From an uncultured Clostridia bacterium (lineage in GTDB: Bacteria > Bacillota > Clostridia > Oscillospirales > Acutalibacteraceae): a stretch of DNA of 43,119 nucleotides. The notes under the pieces were generated by a model. That model had not been told where the DNA came from and did no database searches. It worked only from the letters and a program-made list of their open reading frames with translations. The position numbers were made by a program, and so were the translations under genes. The stretch spans positions 1-43,119 of the forward strand of contig CALWPT010000039.1 in NCBI GenBank assembly GCA_944383495.1, written 5' to 3'. Position 1 is the first letter of the stretch, and each line of letters begins with the position of its first letter. Shown here piece after piece: positions 14,710 to 23,473 of the stretch.

Positions 14710-15215
14710 AAATATGGAGAAAGCTGCTATGCGCCGGCCTTTCAGCAGCGCTGGTCTGCTCCCTGGCAGGCTGCAAGGGAGAAAAGATTCAAAAAACCGC
14801 CGAGGTTGAAGGAATTACCTGCACGGTAAAGGTCAATTATGGCGATTTAGATCTGGAGGGCCTGCTGCAAATGCCTAAAGAGGGCGCTCCCTCTGTAGAG
14901 CTGACCTCTCCGCCGTCTATGAAGGGGCTGAGGGCGGAACTGCAATCGGATGGGATCCATCTGAGCTATCAGGGCCTGCGGTATACGCTGCCTGCTGAAA
15001 AAATGCCTATAACATCGTTTGCGCAGGGCCTGTTCGAGGCAATGGAAGCGGTCAAAACCAATCAAAGCGGCACACAGAAGGGGGATAGTGTTTGCTATAA
15101 TGGAGAGTGTTCCGCTGGGCAGTACGAAATGACAGTAGACGGCAAGACAGGACTGCCGACAGCTCTTGCCTTGCCAGGCATCGGCTTTTCCGCATCGCTG
15201 TGCGATTATCAGTGA
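14706..15215 (+). CDS. Putative lipoprotein of unknown function
   Basis: The 169-residue product has a lipoprotein signal peptide: basic MKIWRK, a hydrophobic core and the lipobox SLAGC with the lipidated cysteine at 23. The mature part is mostly predicted beta strands (EGITCTVKVNYGDLDLEG, IHLSYQGLRYTL) and ends in GQYEMTVDGKTGLPTALALP, a pattern seen in LolA/LppX-like lipoproteins, including clostridial GerS-like ones; this resemblance is weak. The start is TTG, overlapping the nnr stop, with GGTGA upstream. It should be anchored on the outer face of the cytoplasmic membrane. The unit ends at the strong terminator at 15260. The function is unknown. Confidence 0.75.
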   Translation: MKIWRKLLCAGLSAALVCSLAGCKGEKIQKTAEVEGITCTVKVNYGDLDLEGLLQMPKEGAPSVELTSPPSMKGLRAELQSDGIHLSYQGLRYTLPAEKMPITSFAQGLFEAMEAVKTNQSGTQKGDSVCYNGECSAGQYEMTVDGKTGLPTALALPGIGFSASLCDYQ

Positions 15216-15259
15216 ATGACGTCAACACCTGTAAATAGAGAAGCCCGAATATTTGTTCG

Positions 15260-15298
15260 AGCGCCAAACCACTATATCTAGTGGTTTGGCGCTTTTTT
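15260..15298 (+). terminator. Strong intrinsic terminator before mraZ
   Basis: Bases 15260-15273 pair perfectly with 15280-15293 (14 pairs) around ATATCT, followed by a run of T's to 15298. It separates the nnr-lipoprotein unit from the dcw cluster. Confidence 0.92.
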
Positions 15299-15355
15299 GC
15301 ATACAATTGGATAAAATTTCTTCTTTTTTTTATAAAAAAAGAAAAGGACAAGCAG

Positions 15356-15384
15356 TTGCTTTTCTCTTTTTGTATGCCTATAAT
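15356..15384 (+). promoter_or_regulatory. Promoter of the dcw cluster (mraZ promoter)
   Basis: TTGCTT (15356-15361) and TATAAT (15379-15384) are 17 bases apart; start point near 15391. Confidence 0.7.
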
Positions 15385-15391
15385 TGAATCA

Positions 15392-15418
15392 AAAGTGGAG
15401 CAAAGTGGAGCAAAGTGG
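15392..15418 (+). promoter_or_regulatory. Triple MraZ-binding operator
   Basis: AAAGTGG occurs three times at exact 10-base intervals (15392, 15402, 15412). This matches the known MraZ operator of repeated AAAGTG-type boxes with short spacers. It begins at the predicted transcription start, so MraZ binding should repress its own cluster. Confidence 0.85.
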
Positions 15419-15484
15419 ATGGTTTTAAACAGCGATGCCCCTAATGCCCTATAGACCTGAAGGAAGGCAGAGGCGCCGGACACG

Positions 15485-15916
15485 ATGTTGATTGGTGAAT
15501 TCCAGCATAATATCGACAAAAAGGGCCGCGTTTTCATTCCCGCGAAGCTGCGCGATGATTTGGGCGAAAGCTTTGTGGTCTCGAAAGCGCTGGACGGTAC
15601 GCCGTGCCTGTTTGTTTATTCCTTGGAGGAATGGCAGCGCCTCAACGATAGGTTAAAGGAAACCTCGTTTGTCAAGGCGCGCAGTCTCCAACGTTTTTTC
15701 TTTGGCGGCGCCGTTCAGATGGAATACGACGCTCAAGGGCGGGCGTGTATCCCGCAGAATCTTCGGGAGTACGCTGGGCTTGCCGAGGGAGAAACCGCCA
15801 CCATTGTGGGTGCGTCCAACCGCATTGAAATTTGGAACAGCGAGCAGTGGCGGGAGGAGATGGACAAGATCACACCGGAGACCATAGTGGATATTTTGAC
15901 CGATCTGGACTTTTAA
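15485..15916 (+). CDS. mraZ: Transcriptional regulator MraZ
   Basis: MraZ is a ring-shaped DNA-binding protein of the AbrB superfamily that controls the division and cell wall cluster it heads. The 143-residue product has two SpoVT/AbrB-like repeats: the first with MLIGEFQHNIDKKGRVFIPAKLRDDLG (residues 1 to about 27), the second with MEYDAQGRACIPQNLREYAGL (about 78-98). The DxKGRxxIP pattern is the family signature. The start follows AGGAAGGCAGAGG. Autoregulation is likely because of the three AAAGTGG boxes about 70 bases upstream. Confidence 0.96.
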   Translation: MLIGEFQHNIDKKGRVFIPAKLRDDLGESFVVSKALDGTPCLFVYSLEEWQRLNDRLKETSFVKARSLQRFFFGGAVQMEYDAQGRACIPQNLREYAGLAEGETATIVGASNRIEIWNSEQWREEMDKITPETIVDILTDLDF

Positions 15917-15933
15917 GGTAAGGAGCGTTTGCC

Positions 15934-16887
15934 ATGTTTTCCCATCAGCCGGTGCTGCTGCATGAAGCGGTGGAAGCCCTGCATATCCGGGAAAATGGGA
16001 TATACGTGGACGGGACAGCTGGCGGCGGCGGACACAGCGAAGCCATTGTCAAGCGCTTAACCGGCGGAAGGCTGATCGCTCTGGATCAGGATCCTGATGC
16101 GGTGAAAGCAGCCGCGGAGCGGCTAGCGCCTTATTCGCAGGCACAGGTGATCCATTCCAATTTTCGGAGAATCGGATCTATTTTGGATTCTCTGGGGATT
16201 GAGAGGATTGATGGTTTACTGCTGGATCTGGGCGTGTCCAGCCACCAACTGGATACGCCGCAGCGCGGATTTTCCTATCAGGCCGACGCGCCGCTGGATA
16301 TGCGCATGAGCAGGGAAGGGGCCACAGCCGCCGATTTGGTTAACGCCTTAACGGTGGAAGAGCTATCCAGTCTCTTTTTCCGGTATGGAGAGGAAAAGTT
16401 CAGCCGGAAAATTGCCGCAGCCATCGTGCGGGAGCGGGAAAAGGCTCCGGTTTTGACCACTGTTCAGTTGGCTCAAATCGTTTGCGGCGCGGTTCCTTTT
16501 GCCGCGCGGCGGGACGGGCATCCCGCGCGGCGGGTGTTTCAAGCGCTGCGCATCGCGGTGAACGGCGAGCTGGACGTGATCCCCCAGGCGATTGAAGCCG
16601 CATTCGAGCGGTTAACGGTGGGCGGCGTAATCGCGGTGATCACCTTTCATTCCTTGGAGGATCGCATTGTAAAGCAGCAGCTTGCGGCTCTGTGCCGGGG
16701 CTGTGAGTGTCCGCCGGATTTTCCCGTTTGCGTGTGTGGGAAAACGCCTCGGGCGAGGACTTTGACCCGCAAGCCGCTGGAGGCTTCCCGGCAAGAATTG
16801 GAAAGAAACCCGCGCAGCCGCAGCGCTAAGCTGCGGGCCATTCAAAAAATTGAGCAGAAAGGAGACGGTTCCCATGCGCTATTCTAA
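15934..16887 (+). CDS. rsmH: 16S rRNA (cytosine(1402)-N4)-methyltransferase
   Basis: RsmH (MraW) methylates C1402 of 16S rRNA in the decoding centre using SAM. The 317-residue protein begins with HQPVLLHEAVEAL, has the SAM-binding DGTAGGGGHS (26-35), LLLDLGVSSHQLD, and the C-terminal FHSLEDRIVK and NPRSRSAKLRAI motifs. A cysteine-rich stretch (CRGCECPPDFPVCVCG) lies near residue 255, as in many Firmicute members. It is 17 bases after mraZ, and its end overlaps ftsL by 14 bases. Confidence 0.97.
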   Translation: MFSHQPVLLHEAVEALHIRENGIYVDGTAGGGGHSEAIVKRLTGGRLIALDQDPDAVKAAAERLAPYSQAQVIHSNFRRIGSILDSLGIERIDGLLLDLGVSSHQLDTPQRGFSYQADAPLDMRMSREGATAADLVNALTVEELSSLFFRYGEEKFSRKIAAAIVREREKAPVLTTVQLAQIVCGAVPFAARRDGHPARRVFQALRIAVNGELDVIPQAIEAAFERLTVGGVIAVITFHSLEDRIVKQQLAALCRGCECPPDFPVCVCGKTPRARTLTRKPLEASRQELERNPRSRSAKLRAIQKIEQKGDGSHALF

Positions 16888-17374
16888 AGAAAGCGTCGCT
16901 TACGATTACGAGCTTTTTGCCCCCAGGTCCCCGAAAACGGAACAAAAAATTGTCGCATTACCGGCTAAAAAGGCAAGGGCGGCGGCCCGGCCAGCGGCCA
17001 AAGCGCAGGCGAGGCCGAAATCCTTTACTACGTCTGCCGGAAAGATTTTGCTGGCGGGCGTGATCGTGGCTATGCTGTGCATGATGCTGTTCACCAGAAT
17101 GAGGATCACAGAAACCCAAAGCGAAATTGCCCGGGCAACTACGCAGCTGGAAGAGCTGAAGGCAGAGGAGGTCCGGCTGAGCATGGAACTGGAAAACAAA
17201 ACCAGCTTTGAAAACGTAGAACAGCTCGCTCAGGCGATGGGAATGCAAAAAGCGCAGCCTTACCAAATTCATTATGTGTCTTATGCGTCCGGCGATAGGG
17301 CTGAGGTGCTGGAGGATGACAAAAGCAACGTGTTGTCTATTTTGTCCGATCTGATCCGCCGTGTGGTGGAATAG
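16874..17374 (+). CDS. ftsL: Cell division protein FtsL-like
   Basis: FtsL is a bitopic divisome protein forming a complex with FtsQ/DivIB and FtsB/DivIC that activates FtsWI. The 166-residue product has a basic, alanine-rich cytoplasmic tail (about 1-55), one membrane segment (about 57-75), then a likely coiled coil (ITETQSEIARATTQLEELKAE region, 78-112) and a SFENVEQLAQAMGMQ motif typical of FtsL. The ATG at 16874 has AAAGGAGACGG upstream and lies in the end of rsmH; the longer frame from 16850 has no site. The position between rsmH and a class B PBP supports the call despite low sequence conservation in this family. Confidence 0.85.
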   Translation: MRYSKESVAYDYELFAPRSPKTEQKIVALPAKKARAAARPAAKAQARPKSFTTSAGKILLAGVIVAMLCMMLFTRMRITETQSEIARATTQLEELKAEEVRLSMELENKTSFENVEQLAQAMGMQKAQPYQIHYVSYASGDRAEVLEDDKSNVLSILSDLIRRVVE

Positions 17375-17442
17375 ATTAACCAGCTTTGCAATATGATTAA
17401 ATGAGCCGCGGACAACGGCGGAGGAAATAAGGAAATGAAAAG

Positions 17443-17474
17443 CGGGAGTTGAGACCTACTCGACTCTCGTTTTT
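17443..17474 (+). terminator. Terminator-like hairpin between ftsL and the PBP gene
   Basis: Bases 17443-17453 pair with 17459-17469 (11 pairs with two wobbles) around ACCTA, followed by five T's. It lies inside the dcw cluster, so it may attenuate rather than end transcription. Confidence 0.6.
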
Positions 17475-17499
17475 GGGCAACTATAGGGAGTGAGCTTTT

Positions 17500-19701
17500 G
17501 TGACCAAAGGGCCGACCAAGCAAATGTGGAAAAGAATATTATGCATTGTTATCGTCCTGGCTTTAATGGGCTTCGGCACCATAACCGCACGGCTGTTCCA
17601 GCTGATGGTGGTGGACGCGGAATTTTATCAGCAGAAAGCGCTGGAGCAGCAGCTTCGGGATGTGGAGGTTCCCGCCAAGCGGGGGACGATTTACGACAGT
17701 AATATGAACGTGCTGGCCTCTAGCGCGTCCGCCTGGACCGTGTATGTAACGCCCACGGATATAAAGGATGACGCGGAGCGGAGCCTGATTGCCGACGGCC
17801 TATCCGAAATTTTGGATATGGACCGGGAAAAAATCCTGGAAATTACCAAAAAGAAAACCGGGTATGAAAAGGTGAAGGAAAAGCTGGAAAAGCCGGATGC
17901 TGATCAAGTGCGGCAGTTCGTTTCTGAAAACAATTTAGGTTCTATTGTTGGCTTAGATGAAACCACCAAGCGGTACTATCCCAACGACAACCTAGCCTCC
18001 ACAGTGCTGGGCTTTGTCGGAACGGACAATCAAGGATTGGCCGGATTGGAGGCCTATTACGACGAGACCCTGACAGGAACTCCCGGACGGGTAGTGGCAG
18101 CCAAAAACGCGCGGGGCGCTGATATGCCCTTCAGCTACGAGAAAATGATTGACGCCAAAACAGGAAATTCCCTCGTGCTGACCATTGACCAATATATCCA
18201 ATATGTAGTGGAAAAGCACCTCAGTAAGGCGATTGAGGACAACAACGTCACCAGCCGGGGCTGCTGCATCGTGATGGATGTGAATACCGGCGGCGTATTG
18301 GCCATGGCGACTCTGCCTGATTTTAATCCAAATGAGCCTTTTGTGATTTACGACCAGGAGGCAGCGGCAGAAATCGAAAAGCTTACTGATAAAGAGGAAA
18401 AGGCCAAGGCGAGAAGCGAAGCGCAGAACCAGCAATGGCGGAACAAGGCGGTGTCCGACACCTACGAGCCCGGTTCGGTTTACAAAATCGTCACCGGCTC
18501 CGCTGCCATCGAGGAGGGTACCGTCACGCCATCCTCCACTTTTGAGTGTCCCGGCTATATCCAGATTGCCAACCGGCGAATTTCCTGTGCCAAGCATGAG
18601 GGACACGGACATCAGACCCTGGCGCAGGCGTTTATGAATTCCTGCAACCCAGCGTTTATCACCATTGGTCAGAAACTGGGCCTGGACAGCTTTACCGCCT
18701 TCCGGGAGGCATTCGGCGTCACCTCCCGCACCGGCATTGACCTGCCCGGTGAATCAGATCCCATCTATCATGCGAAAAAAGATATGGGCGTGGTGGAATT
18801 GGCCTCGGAATCCTTCGGCCAAACCTTTAAGGTCACGCCAATCCAAATGATCACCGCCGTGGCCGCGGCTGTCAACGGAGGAAATTACTACCAGCCTCAT
18901 CTGGTTAAGCAGGTGCTGGATGAAAATCAAAATATCGTAAAAACCACCGACGTCACCCCAAAACGGCAGGTTATTTCCCAGCAGACCAGCGAAATGCTGC
19001 GGGGCTTTCTGGAAGGCGTTGTGAAAGAGGGATCGGGTAAAAACGCATATATTCCTGGCTATCGCATTGGCGGCAAGACGGGAACCTCCCAAAAACTGGA
19101 CAGCGAGGATGAATCCGCCCGCATTTCTTCCTTCTGCGGTATCGCGCCGGCGAACGCTCCACAGATTGCCGTTCTAATGTTTCTGGACGAACCTCATGGC
19201 CCCATTATTTACGGCGGCACGATTGTCGCGCCGGTAGTGGGGGATATCCTGGAGGAGATCCTGCCGTATCTGGGCGTGCAGCCTCAGTATACCGAGGAGG
19301 AAAAGGAAGCCTTGGATGTGGCTACTCCAGATGTGATCGGCAAGAAGACCGATGCGGCCAAGTCTGCGGTGACTAGTCAAAACCTGGAATGTAAGGTAGT
19401 CGGGGAAGGCGATACCGTCATGCAGCAGGTGCCCGGCGCTGGGCAGCCTATCCCTAAGGGAGGGACGGTGGTGCTTTACACCGGTAAGGTGACCCAAAAC
19501 ACCAAGGTTCCTAATTTTATGGGGATGACGCCGTCGCAGGCAAACGCGGCCGCCGCAAACGCCGGGGTGAACATACGATTGTCCGGCGCGGTAGAATCGG
19601 CAGGAGCAACCGTTCAGGCACAGAGTATAGACAAAGATACGCCCGTGTCCATGGGAACCATTGTAACCATTGAATTCAGAGAAAACATCAACGTAGAGTA
19701 G
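17500..19701 (+). CDS. spoVD: Class B penicillin-binding protein with PASTA domains (SpoVD/FtsI type)
   Basis: This is a membrane-anchored transpeptidase that crosslinks septal or spore-cortex peptidoglycan together with the neighbouring SEDS protein. The 733 residues contain one N-terminal membrane segment (about 11-35) and a PBP dimerisation domain (VPAKRGTIYDSN near 57). The transpeptidase has S326-x-x-K329 (SVYK), S381-C-N and KTGTS (526-530), and two PASTA domains (about 608-662 and 668-731) follow. B. subtilis has separate PbpB and SpoVD genes here; only one is seen, so it may serve division, sporulation or both. The start is GTG with GAGTGA upstream. It is followed by murE after 48 bases. 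Confidence 0.9.
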   Translation: MTKGPTKQMWKRILCIVIVLALMGFGTITARLFQLMVVDAEFYQQKALEQQLRDVEVPAKRGTIYDSNMNVLASSASAWTVYVTPTDIKDDAERSLIADGLSEILDMDREKILEITKKKTGYEKVKEKLEKPDADQVRQFVSENNLGSIVGLDETTKRYYPNDNLASTVLGFVGTDNQGLAGLEAYYDETLTGTPGRVVAAKNARGADMPFSYEKMIDAKTGNSLVLTIDQYIQYVVEKHLSKAIEDNNVTSRGCCIVMDVNTGGVLAMATLPDFNPNEPFVIYDQEAAAEIEKLTDKEEKAKARSEAQNQQWRNKAVSDTYEPGSVYKIVTGSAAIEEGTVTPSSTFECPGYIQIANRRISCAKHEGHGHQTLAQAFMNSCNPAFITIGQKLGLDSFTAFREAFGVTSRTGIDLPGESDPIYHAKKDMGVVELASESFGQTFKVTPIQMITAVAAAVNGGNYYQPHLVKQVLDENQNIVKTTDVTPKRQVISQQTSEMLRGFLEGVVKEGSGKNAYIPGYRIGGKTGTSQKLDSEDESARISSFCGIAPANAPQIAVLMFLDEPHGPIIYGGTIVAPVVGDILEEILPYLGVQPQYTEEEKEALDVATPDVIGKKTDAAKSAVTSQNLECKVVGEGDTVMQQVPGAGQPIPKGGTVVLYTGKVTQNTKVPNFMGMTPSQANAAAANAGVNIRLSGAVESAGATVQAQSIDKDTPVSMGTIVTIEFRENINVE

Positions 19702-19749
19702 CAAAGCGGTATCAATGGCCGCTGCACGACAGGAAGGGTTTGAACAGCC

Positions 19750-21180
19750 ATGAAATTAAGAGAGCTAACGGGCCGCTCTTTTGGAGAGTGGGATGACCTT
19801 GAGGTGACCGGCGTTGCCAACGATACCCGGCATATGAAGGCGGGCAGCGCTTTTGTCTGTATCGACGGTACGGTGGAAGACGGGCATCAATATGCAAAAC
19901 AAGCGCTGGAAAAAGGCGCCGCGGTATTGATTACCCAGCGCGATACGGGGCTTTCCCCCCAGGTGATCGTGGAGGATACCCGCAAGATTTATGCAGAAAT
20001 GTGCGCTAATTATTTTGGCCGTCCTGCGGAGCACTTAAAGTTGATCGGTATAACGGGAACCAATGGGAAAACCACCACTTCTTATCTTATAAAAGAAATT
20101 TTTGAAGCCTGCGGGTATAAAACCGGGCTCATCGGCACAATTCAGAACATGATTGGGGAAGAGGTGCTGTCTGCAAAAAATACCACGCCGGATCCTTATG
20201 AGTTGCATTCCCTTCTGGATTTAATGTATAAGGCCGGATGTAAAGTTGCCGTGATGGAGGTTTCCTCTATGGCGCTGGATCAAAAGCGTGTGGAGGGGCT
20301 GCGGTTTGCCGCCGGCATTTTTACAAACCTGACCCAGGATCATCTGGATTACCACGGCACCATGGAGAATTACCTGGCCGCTAAACAAAAGCTGTTTGCC
20401 GCCAGTGATGTGTCTGTGGTAAATCTGGACGATTCATATGCAGGGGAAGTGTTGCGCGCCGCGGCGGGAAAAACCGTTACCTATTCTGTGAAAGACAGCA
20501 GCGCCGACTTTCAGGCACGCGCGCCCCGGTATCGTCCGGATGGCGTGGACTTTGAATTTTTGAGCATCGGGATGATTGGCCGCGTGCATTTTCCGATTCC
20601 CGGCGCGTTTTCCGTATACAACGCCCTGGCGGCAGGCGCCGCTGCCGTTTCGGCGGGCCTGCCCTTTGCCCAGGTGGTGGAGGCTTTGTCCTGTGCTAAG
20701 GGGGTGAAGGGCCGTTCGGAGGTGGTTCCCACCGGCCGGGACTTTACGATTATCATTGATTATGCCCACACCCCCGACGCACTGCGGAATATCATTGGTT
20801 CTCTAAATCGGATTAAGGGAGAGGGCCGCCTGGTCACTTTATTTGGATGTGGCGGCGATCGTGATAAAACGAAACGCCCTCTTATGGGCGCGCAGGCGGC
20901 ACAAGGGTCGGATTTTGTAATTGTTACCTCTGACAATCCCCGTTCTGAGGATCCGGCCGGGATCATTTCGGATATTTTAAAGGGAATGAAGGGGACGGAT
21001 ACGCCCTACGAGGTGGTGAGCAGCCGGAAGGAAGCGATTCATTATGCTGTCCGTCACGCCCGGCCGGGAGATATTATTTTACTGGCCGGGAAAGGGCACG
21101 AGACCTATCAGGTGCTCAAGGACGGCACCATCCACCTGGATGAGAGGGAGATTGTTCGGGAAGCGCTGGAACAAAACTAA
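19750..21180 (+). CDS. murE: UDP-MurNAc-L-Ala-D-Glu:meso-DAP ligase
   Basis: Mur ligase adding the third residue of the stem peptide. The 476-residue protein shows the GTNGKTT P-loop (103-109), NLTQDHLDYHG, and the DNPR motif at 395-398, which in the family selects meso-diaminopimelate over lysine. This predicts A1-gamma type (meso-DAP) peptidoglycan. The AGHGHE-type end motif appears as GKGHETYQ. It is followed by mraY. Confidence 0.95.
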   Translation: MKLRELTGRSFGEWDDLEVTGVANDTRHMKAGSAFVCIDGTVEDGHQYAKQALEKGAAVLITQRDTGLSPQVIVEDTRKIYAEMCANYFGRPAEHLKLIGITGTNGKTTTSYLIKEIFEACGYKTGLIGTIQNMIGEEVLSAKNTTPDPYELHSLLDLMYKAGCKVAVMEVSSMALDQKRVEGLRFAAGIFTNLTQDHLDYHGTMENYLAAKQKLFAASDVSVVNLDDSYAGEVLRAAAGKTVTYSVKDSSADFQARAPRYRPDGVDFEFLSIGMIGRVHFPIPGAFSVYNALAAGAAAVSAGLPFAQVVEALSCAKGVKGRSEVVPTGRDFTIIIDYAHTPDALRNIIGSLNRIKGEGRLVTLFGCGGDRDKTKRPLMGAQAAQGSDFVIVTSDNPRSEDPAGIISDILKGMKGTDTPYEVVSSRKEAIHYAVRHARPGDIILLAGKGHETYQVLKDGTIHLDEREIVREALEQN

Positions 21181-21249
21181 AAATCCCCATTTTTTGCGGC
21201 CGTGCAGGAGTATACTAATACAACAGCTTTGATTCGGGAGGTACGTGGT

Positions 21250-22275
21250 ATGAATGGATTTCCGCCAGTGCTTGCGGCGGCAGCCGGGTTTGCTTTAACA
21301 GCGTTTCTCGGTGTTTTTCTGGTTCCGTATCTGAAAAAACTTAAATTTGGGCAAACTATTTTGGACATTGGTCCCAAATGGCATAAATCCAAAGAAGGCA
21401 CCCCCACCATGGGCGGGCTGATGTTCATAATCGGCACGGTTCTTGCGGTGGGTATCGCGTTTCTTACGGCGTACCTCGCCGGGTATACAGAGCTCTTTTC
21501 CGAAATGGGGCGGAGCATCCGCTTGGTTCGGGTTTTGGCTGGAATCCTAATGGCCCTGTGTATGGCCTTCATCGGATTTATGGATGATTATATTAAGGTG
21601 GTCAAAAAGCGCAATTTGGGTCTGACCGCCCGGCAGAAAACCTTTTTGCAGTTGCTGGTCGCGGCGGGATACCTGCTGGCATTATATTTTTCCGGTATGG
21701 ATTTCACGATCCTCCCCTTTATTGGCTCGGTTGATATTGTCAGCGGATGGGGACTTTTGTTTTGGCCGGTGGCCCTAATCTTTATTTACGGGTTTACCAA
21801 CGCTGTAAACCTCACCGACGGAATAGATGGACTGGCAACCTCGGTCACGTTGGTGGTTTCCCTGTTCTATATGCTGGCGGCGGGCATTCTCAATTATTTG
21901 GGGATCAATCTTTTGGCGGCGGCTTTAGCGGGAAGCTGCGTCGGCTTTTTGCTGTGGAATTTTCACCCGGCTAAGATCTTCATGGGAGACACCGGCTCCA
22001 TGTTTTTAGGCGGCATGGTGGTGGCGCTGGCTTTTGGCGTCGACCGCCCAGTGCTGCTGTTCCTTGCGGGAATTCTGTATTTAATGGAAGCGATGTCGGT
22101 GGTGATTCAGGTTACGTACTATAAAAAGACCAAAAAGCGCCTGTTTAAGATGAGCCCTATCCACCATCATTTTGAAATGAGCGGCTGGAGGGAAGAAAAA
22201 ATCGTTTTGGTCTTTTCAGCGGTGGCACTCATCGGCTGCGCGCTGGCGATGCTGCCGGTTTATTTTAACTGGTAA
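21250..22275 (+). CDS. mraY: Phospho-N-acetylmuramoyl-pentapeptide transferase
   Basis: Integral membrane enzyme that moves phospho-MurNAc-pentapeptide onto undecaprenyl phosphate, giving lipid I. The 341-residue product has about ten hydrophobic segments, the GTPTMGG motif near residue 50, the catalytic FMDDYIKV loop, NLTDGIDGLA, and the C-terminal HHHFEMSGW. The ATG at 21250 follows GGGAGGTACGTGGT; an in-frame ATG at 21202 would add a polar tail unlike MraY. In B. subtilis murD comes next; here the SEDS gene follows directly after 30 bases. Confidence 0.96.
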   Translation: MNGFPPVLAAAAGFALTAFLGVFLVPYLKKLKFGQTILDIGPKWHKSKEGTPTMGGLMFIIGTVLAVGIAFLTAYLAGYTELFSEMGRSIRLVRVLAGILMALCMAFIGFMDDYIKVVKKRNLGLTARQKTFLQLLVAAGYLLALYFSGMDFTILPFIGSVDIVSGWGLLFWPVALIFIYGFTNAVNLTDGIDGLATSVTLVVSLFYMLAAGILNYLGINLLAAALAGSCVGFLLWNFHPAKIFMGDTGSMFLGGMVVALAFGVDRPVLLFLAGILYLMEAMSVVIQVTYYKKTKKRLFKMSPIHHHFEMSGWREEKIVLVFSAVALIGCALAMLPVYFNW

Positions 22276-22305
22276 ACTGATTTTAGGGAAGGGCATGGTT
22301 GACGC

Positions 22306-23460
22306 ATGAGGAAGCCTGAGCCAAAAGGAAATAAGGAGAAGAGCCGGCTGCTTGCCCGGGGCGGAGTGGATATCCCATTTCTCTCCATTGTTTTAGTGCT
22401 GCTGACCATCGGCCTTGTCATGCTCTTTTCAGCCAGCTACGCTTATGCTGACGTGGTTTATGGAGACAGCACGCGATTTATCGTCAGACAGGCAGGCTTT
22501 GCCGCAGTGGGATTGGTCGCAATGTATGTGGCGTCCCGGCTGAACTATCAGGTGCTTCGGGCAGCGGCATGGCCTCTGTATATTTTTTCCATTGTGTTGC
22601 TGGTGGTGGTGCTCTGTCTTCCGCCGTTACAGGAAGGCTTTGACTTTAAGCGCTGGATTGTTATCGGCCCGATTAACTTTCAGCCGTCGGAAATTGCGAA
22701 ATTTTCCCTGATTTTACTGTTCTCGTCTTTAATATCCCTCAATTATAAAAAAATGCAGACCTTCCGGTTTGGTATTCTGGTGTTCGGAGGCCTGCTGGGA
22801 GCTGTGTGCGCTTTGGTGGTGGTGGAGCCTCATCTGTCAGCGACGGTTTTGATTTTCACCATCGGTTTAGTGCTGATGATCGTCGGCGGGATTAAAATTC
22901 GCTGGGTCGTTGCGGGAGGACTCGGCGGCGTCGGGCTGGCGGCGGTGGCGATTCTCACCGGCATTGTCAGCTACGGCTCCAGCCGGATTCAGTATTGGCT
23001 AGACCCATGGGCGGCGCCCCGGGCGGAGGGGTACCAGACAATTCAATCCCTGCTGGCGGTAGGCTCCGGCGGGTTTATCGGCAGAGGCTTGGGCAATTCC
23101 AGCCAAAAGTACCTGTGGGTTCCCGAACCACAAAACGACTTTATTTTCTCCATCGTCTGCGAGGAATTGGGTTTTGTCGGCGCGGCGATTATCGTAATTC
23201 TTTTTGGTCTGCTGGTCTGGCGGGGATTTGTCATCGCCATGCGCTCTCCGGATAAATTTGGCTGTCTTCTAGTCATTGGCCTGACCTTTCAGGTGGGCTT
23301 GCAGGCGGCGCTGAACATGTTGGTTGTAACCAACACCATCCCAAACACGGGCATCTCCCTCCCATTTTTCAGCTATGGCGGCACCGCCCTGCTGATGCAG
23401 TTGGGACAGATGGGGATCATTCTCAGTATCTCCCGGGCGGGGCGAACACAGAAAACGTGA
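22306..23460 (+). CDS. ftsW: SEDS-family peptidoglycan polymerase (FtsW/SpoVE)
   Basis: SEDS glycosyltransferase that polymerises lipid II at the septum or spore, paired with the class B PBP upstream. The 384-residue protein has a short basic N-terminus, about ten membrane segments, an INFQPSEIAKF motif near residue 125, and the NTGISLPFFSYGGT signature near residue 345. Sequence alone does not separate FtsW from SpoVE. It lies between mraY and murG in the position of spoVE. murG follows after 13 bases. Confidence 0.92.
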   Translation: MRKPEPKGNKEKSRLLARGGVDIPFLSIVLVLLTIGLVMLFSASYAYADVVYGDSTRFIVRQAGFAAVGLVAMYVASRLNYQVLRAAAWPLYIFSIVLLVVVLCLPPLQEGFDFKRWIVIGPINFQPSEIAKFSLILLFSSLISLNYKKMQTFRFGILVFGGLLGAVCALVVVEPHLSATVLIFTIGLVLMIVGGIKIRWVVAGGLGGVGLAAVAILTGIVSYGSSRIQYWLDPWAAPRAEGYQTIQSLLAVGSGGFIGRGLGNSSQKYLWVPEPQNDFIFSIVCEELGFVGAAIIVILFGLLVWRGFVIAMRSPDKFGCLLVIGLTFQVGLQAALNMLVVTNTIPNTGISLPFFSYGGTALLMQLGQMGIILSISRAGRTQKT

Positions 23461-23473
23461 GGAGGACGGCGTA

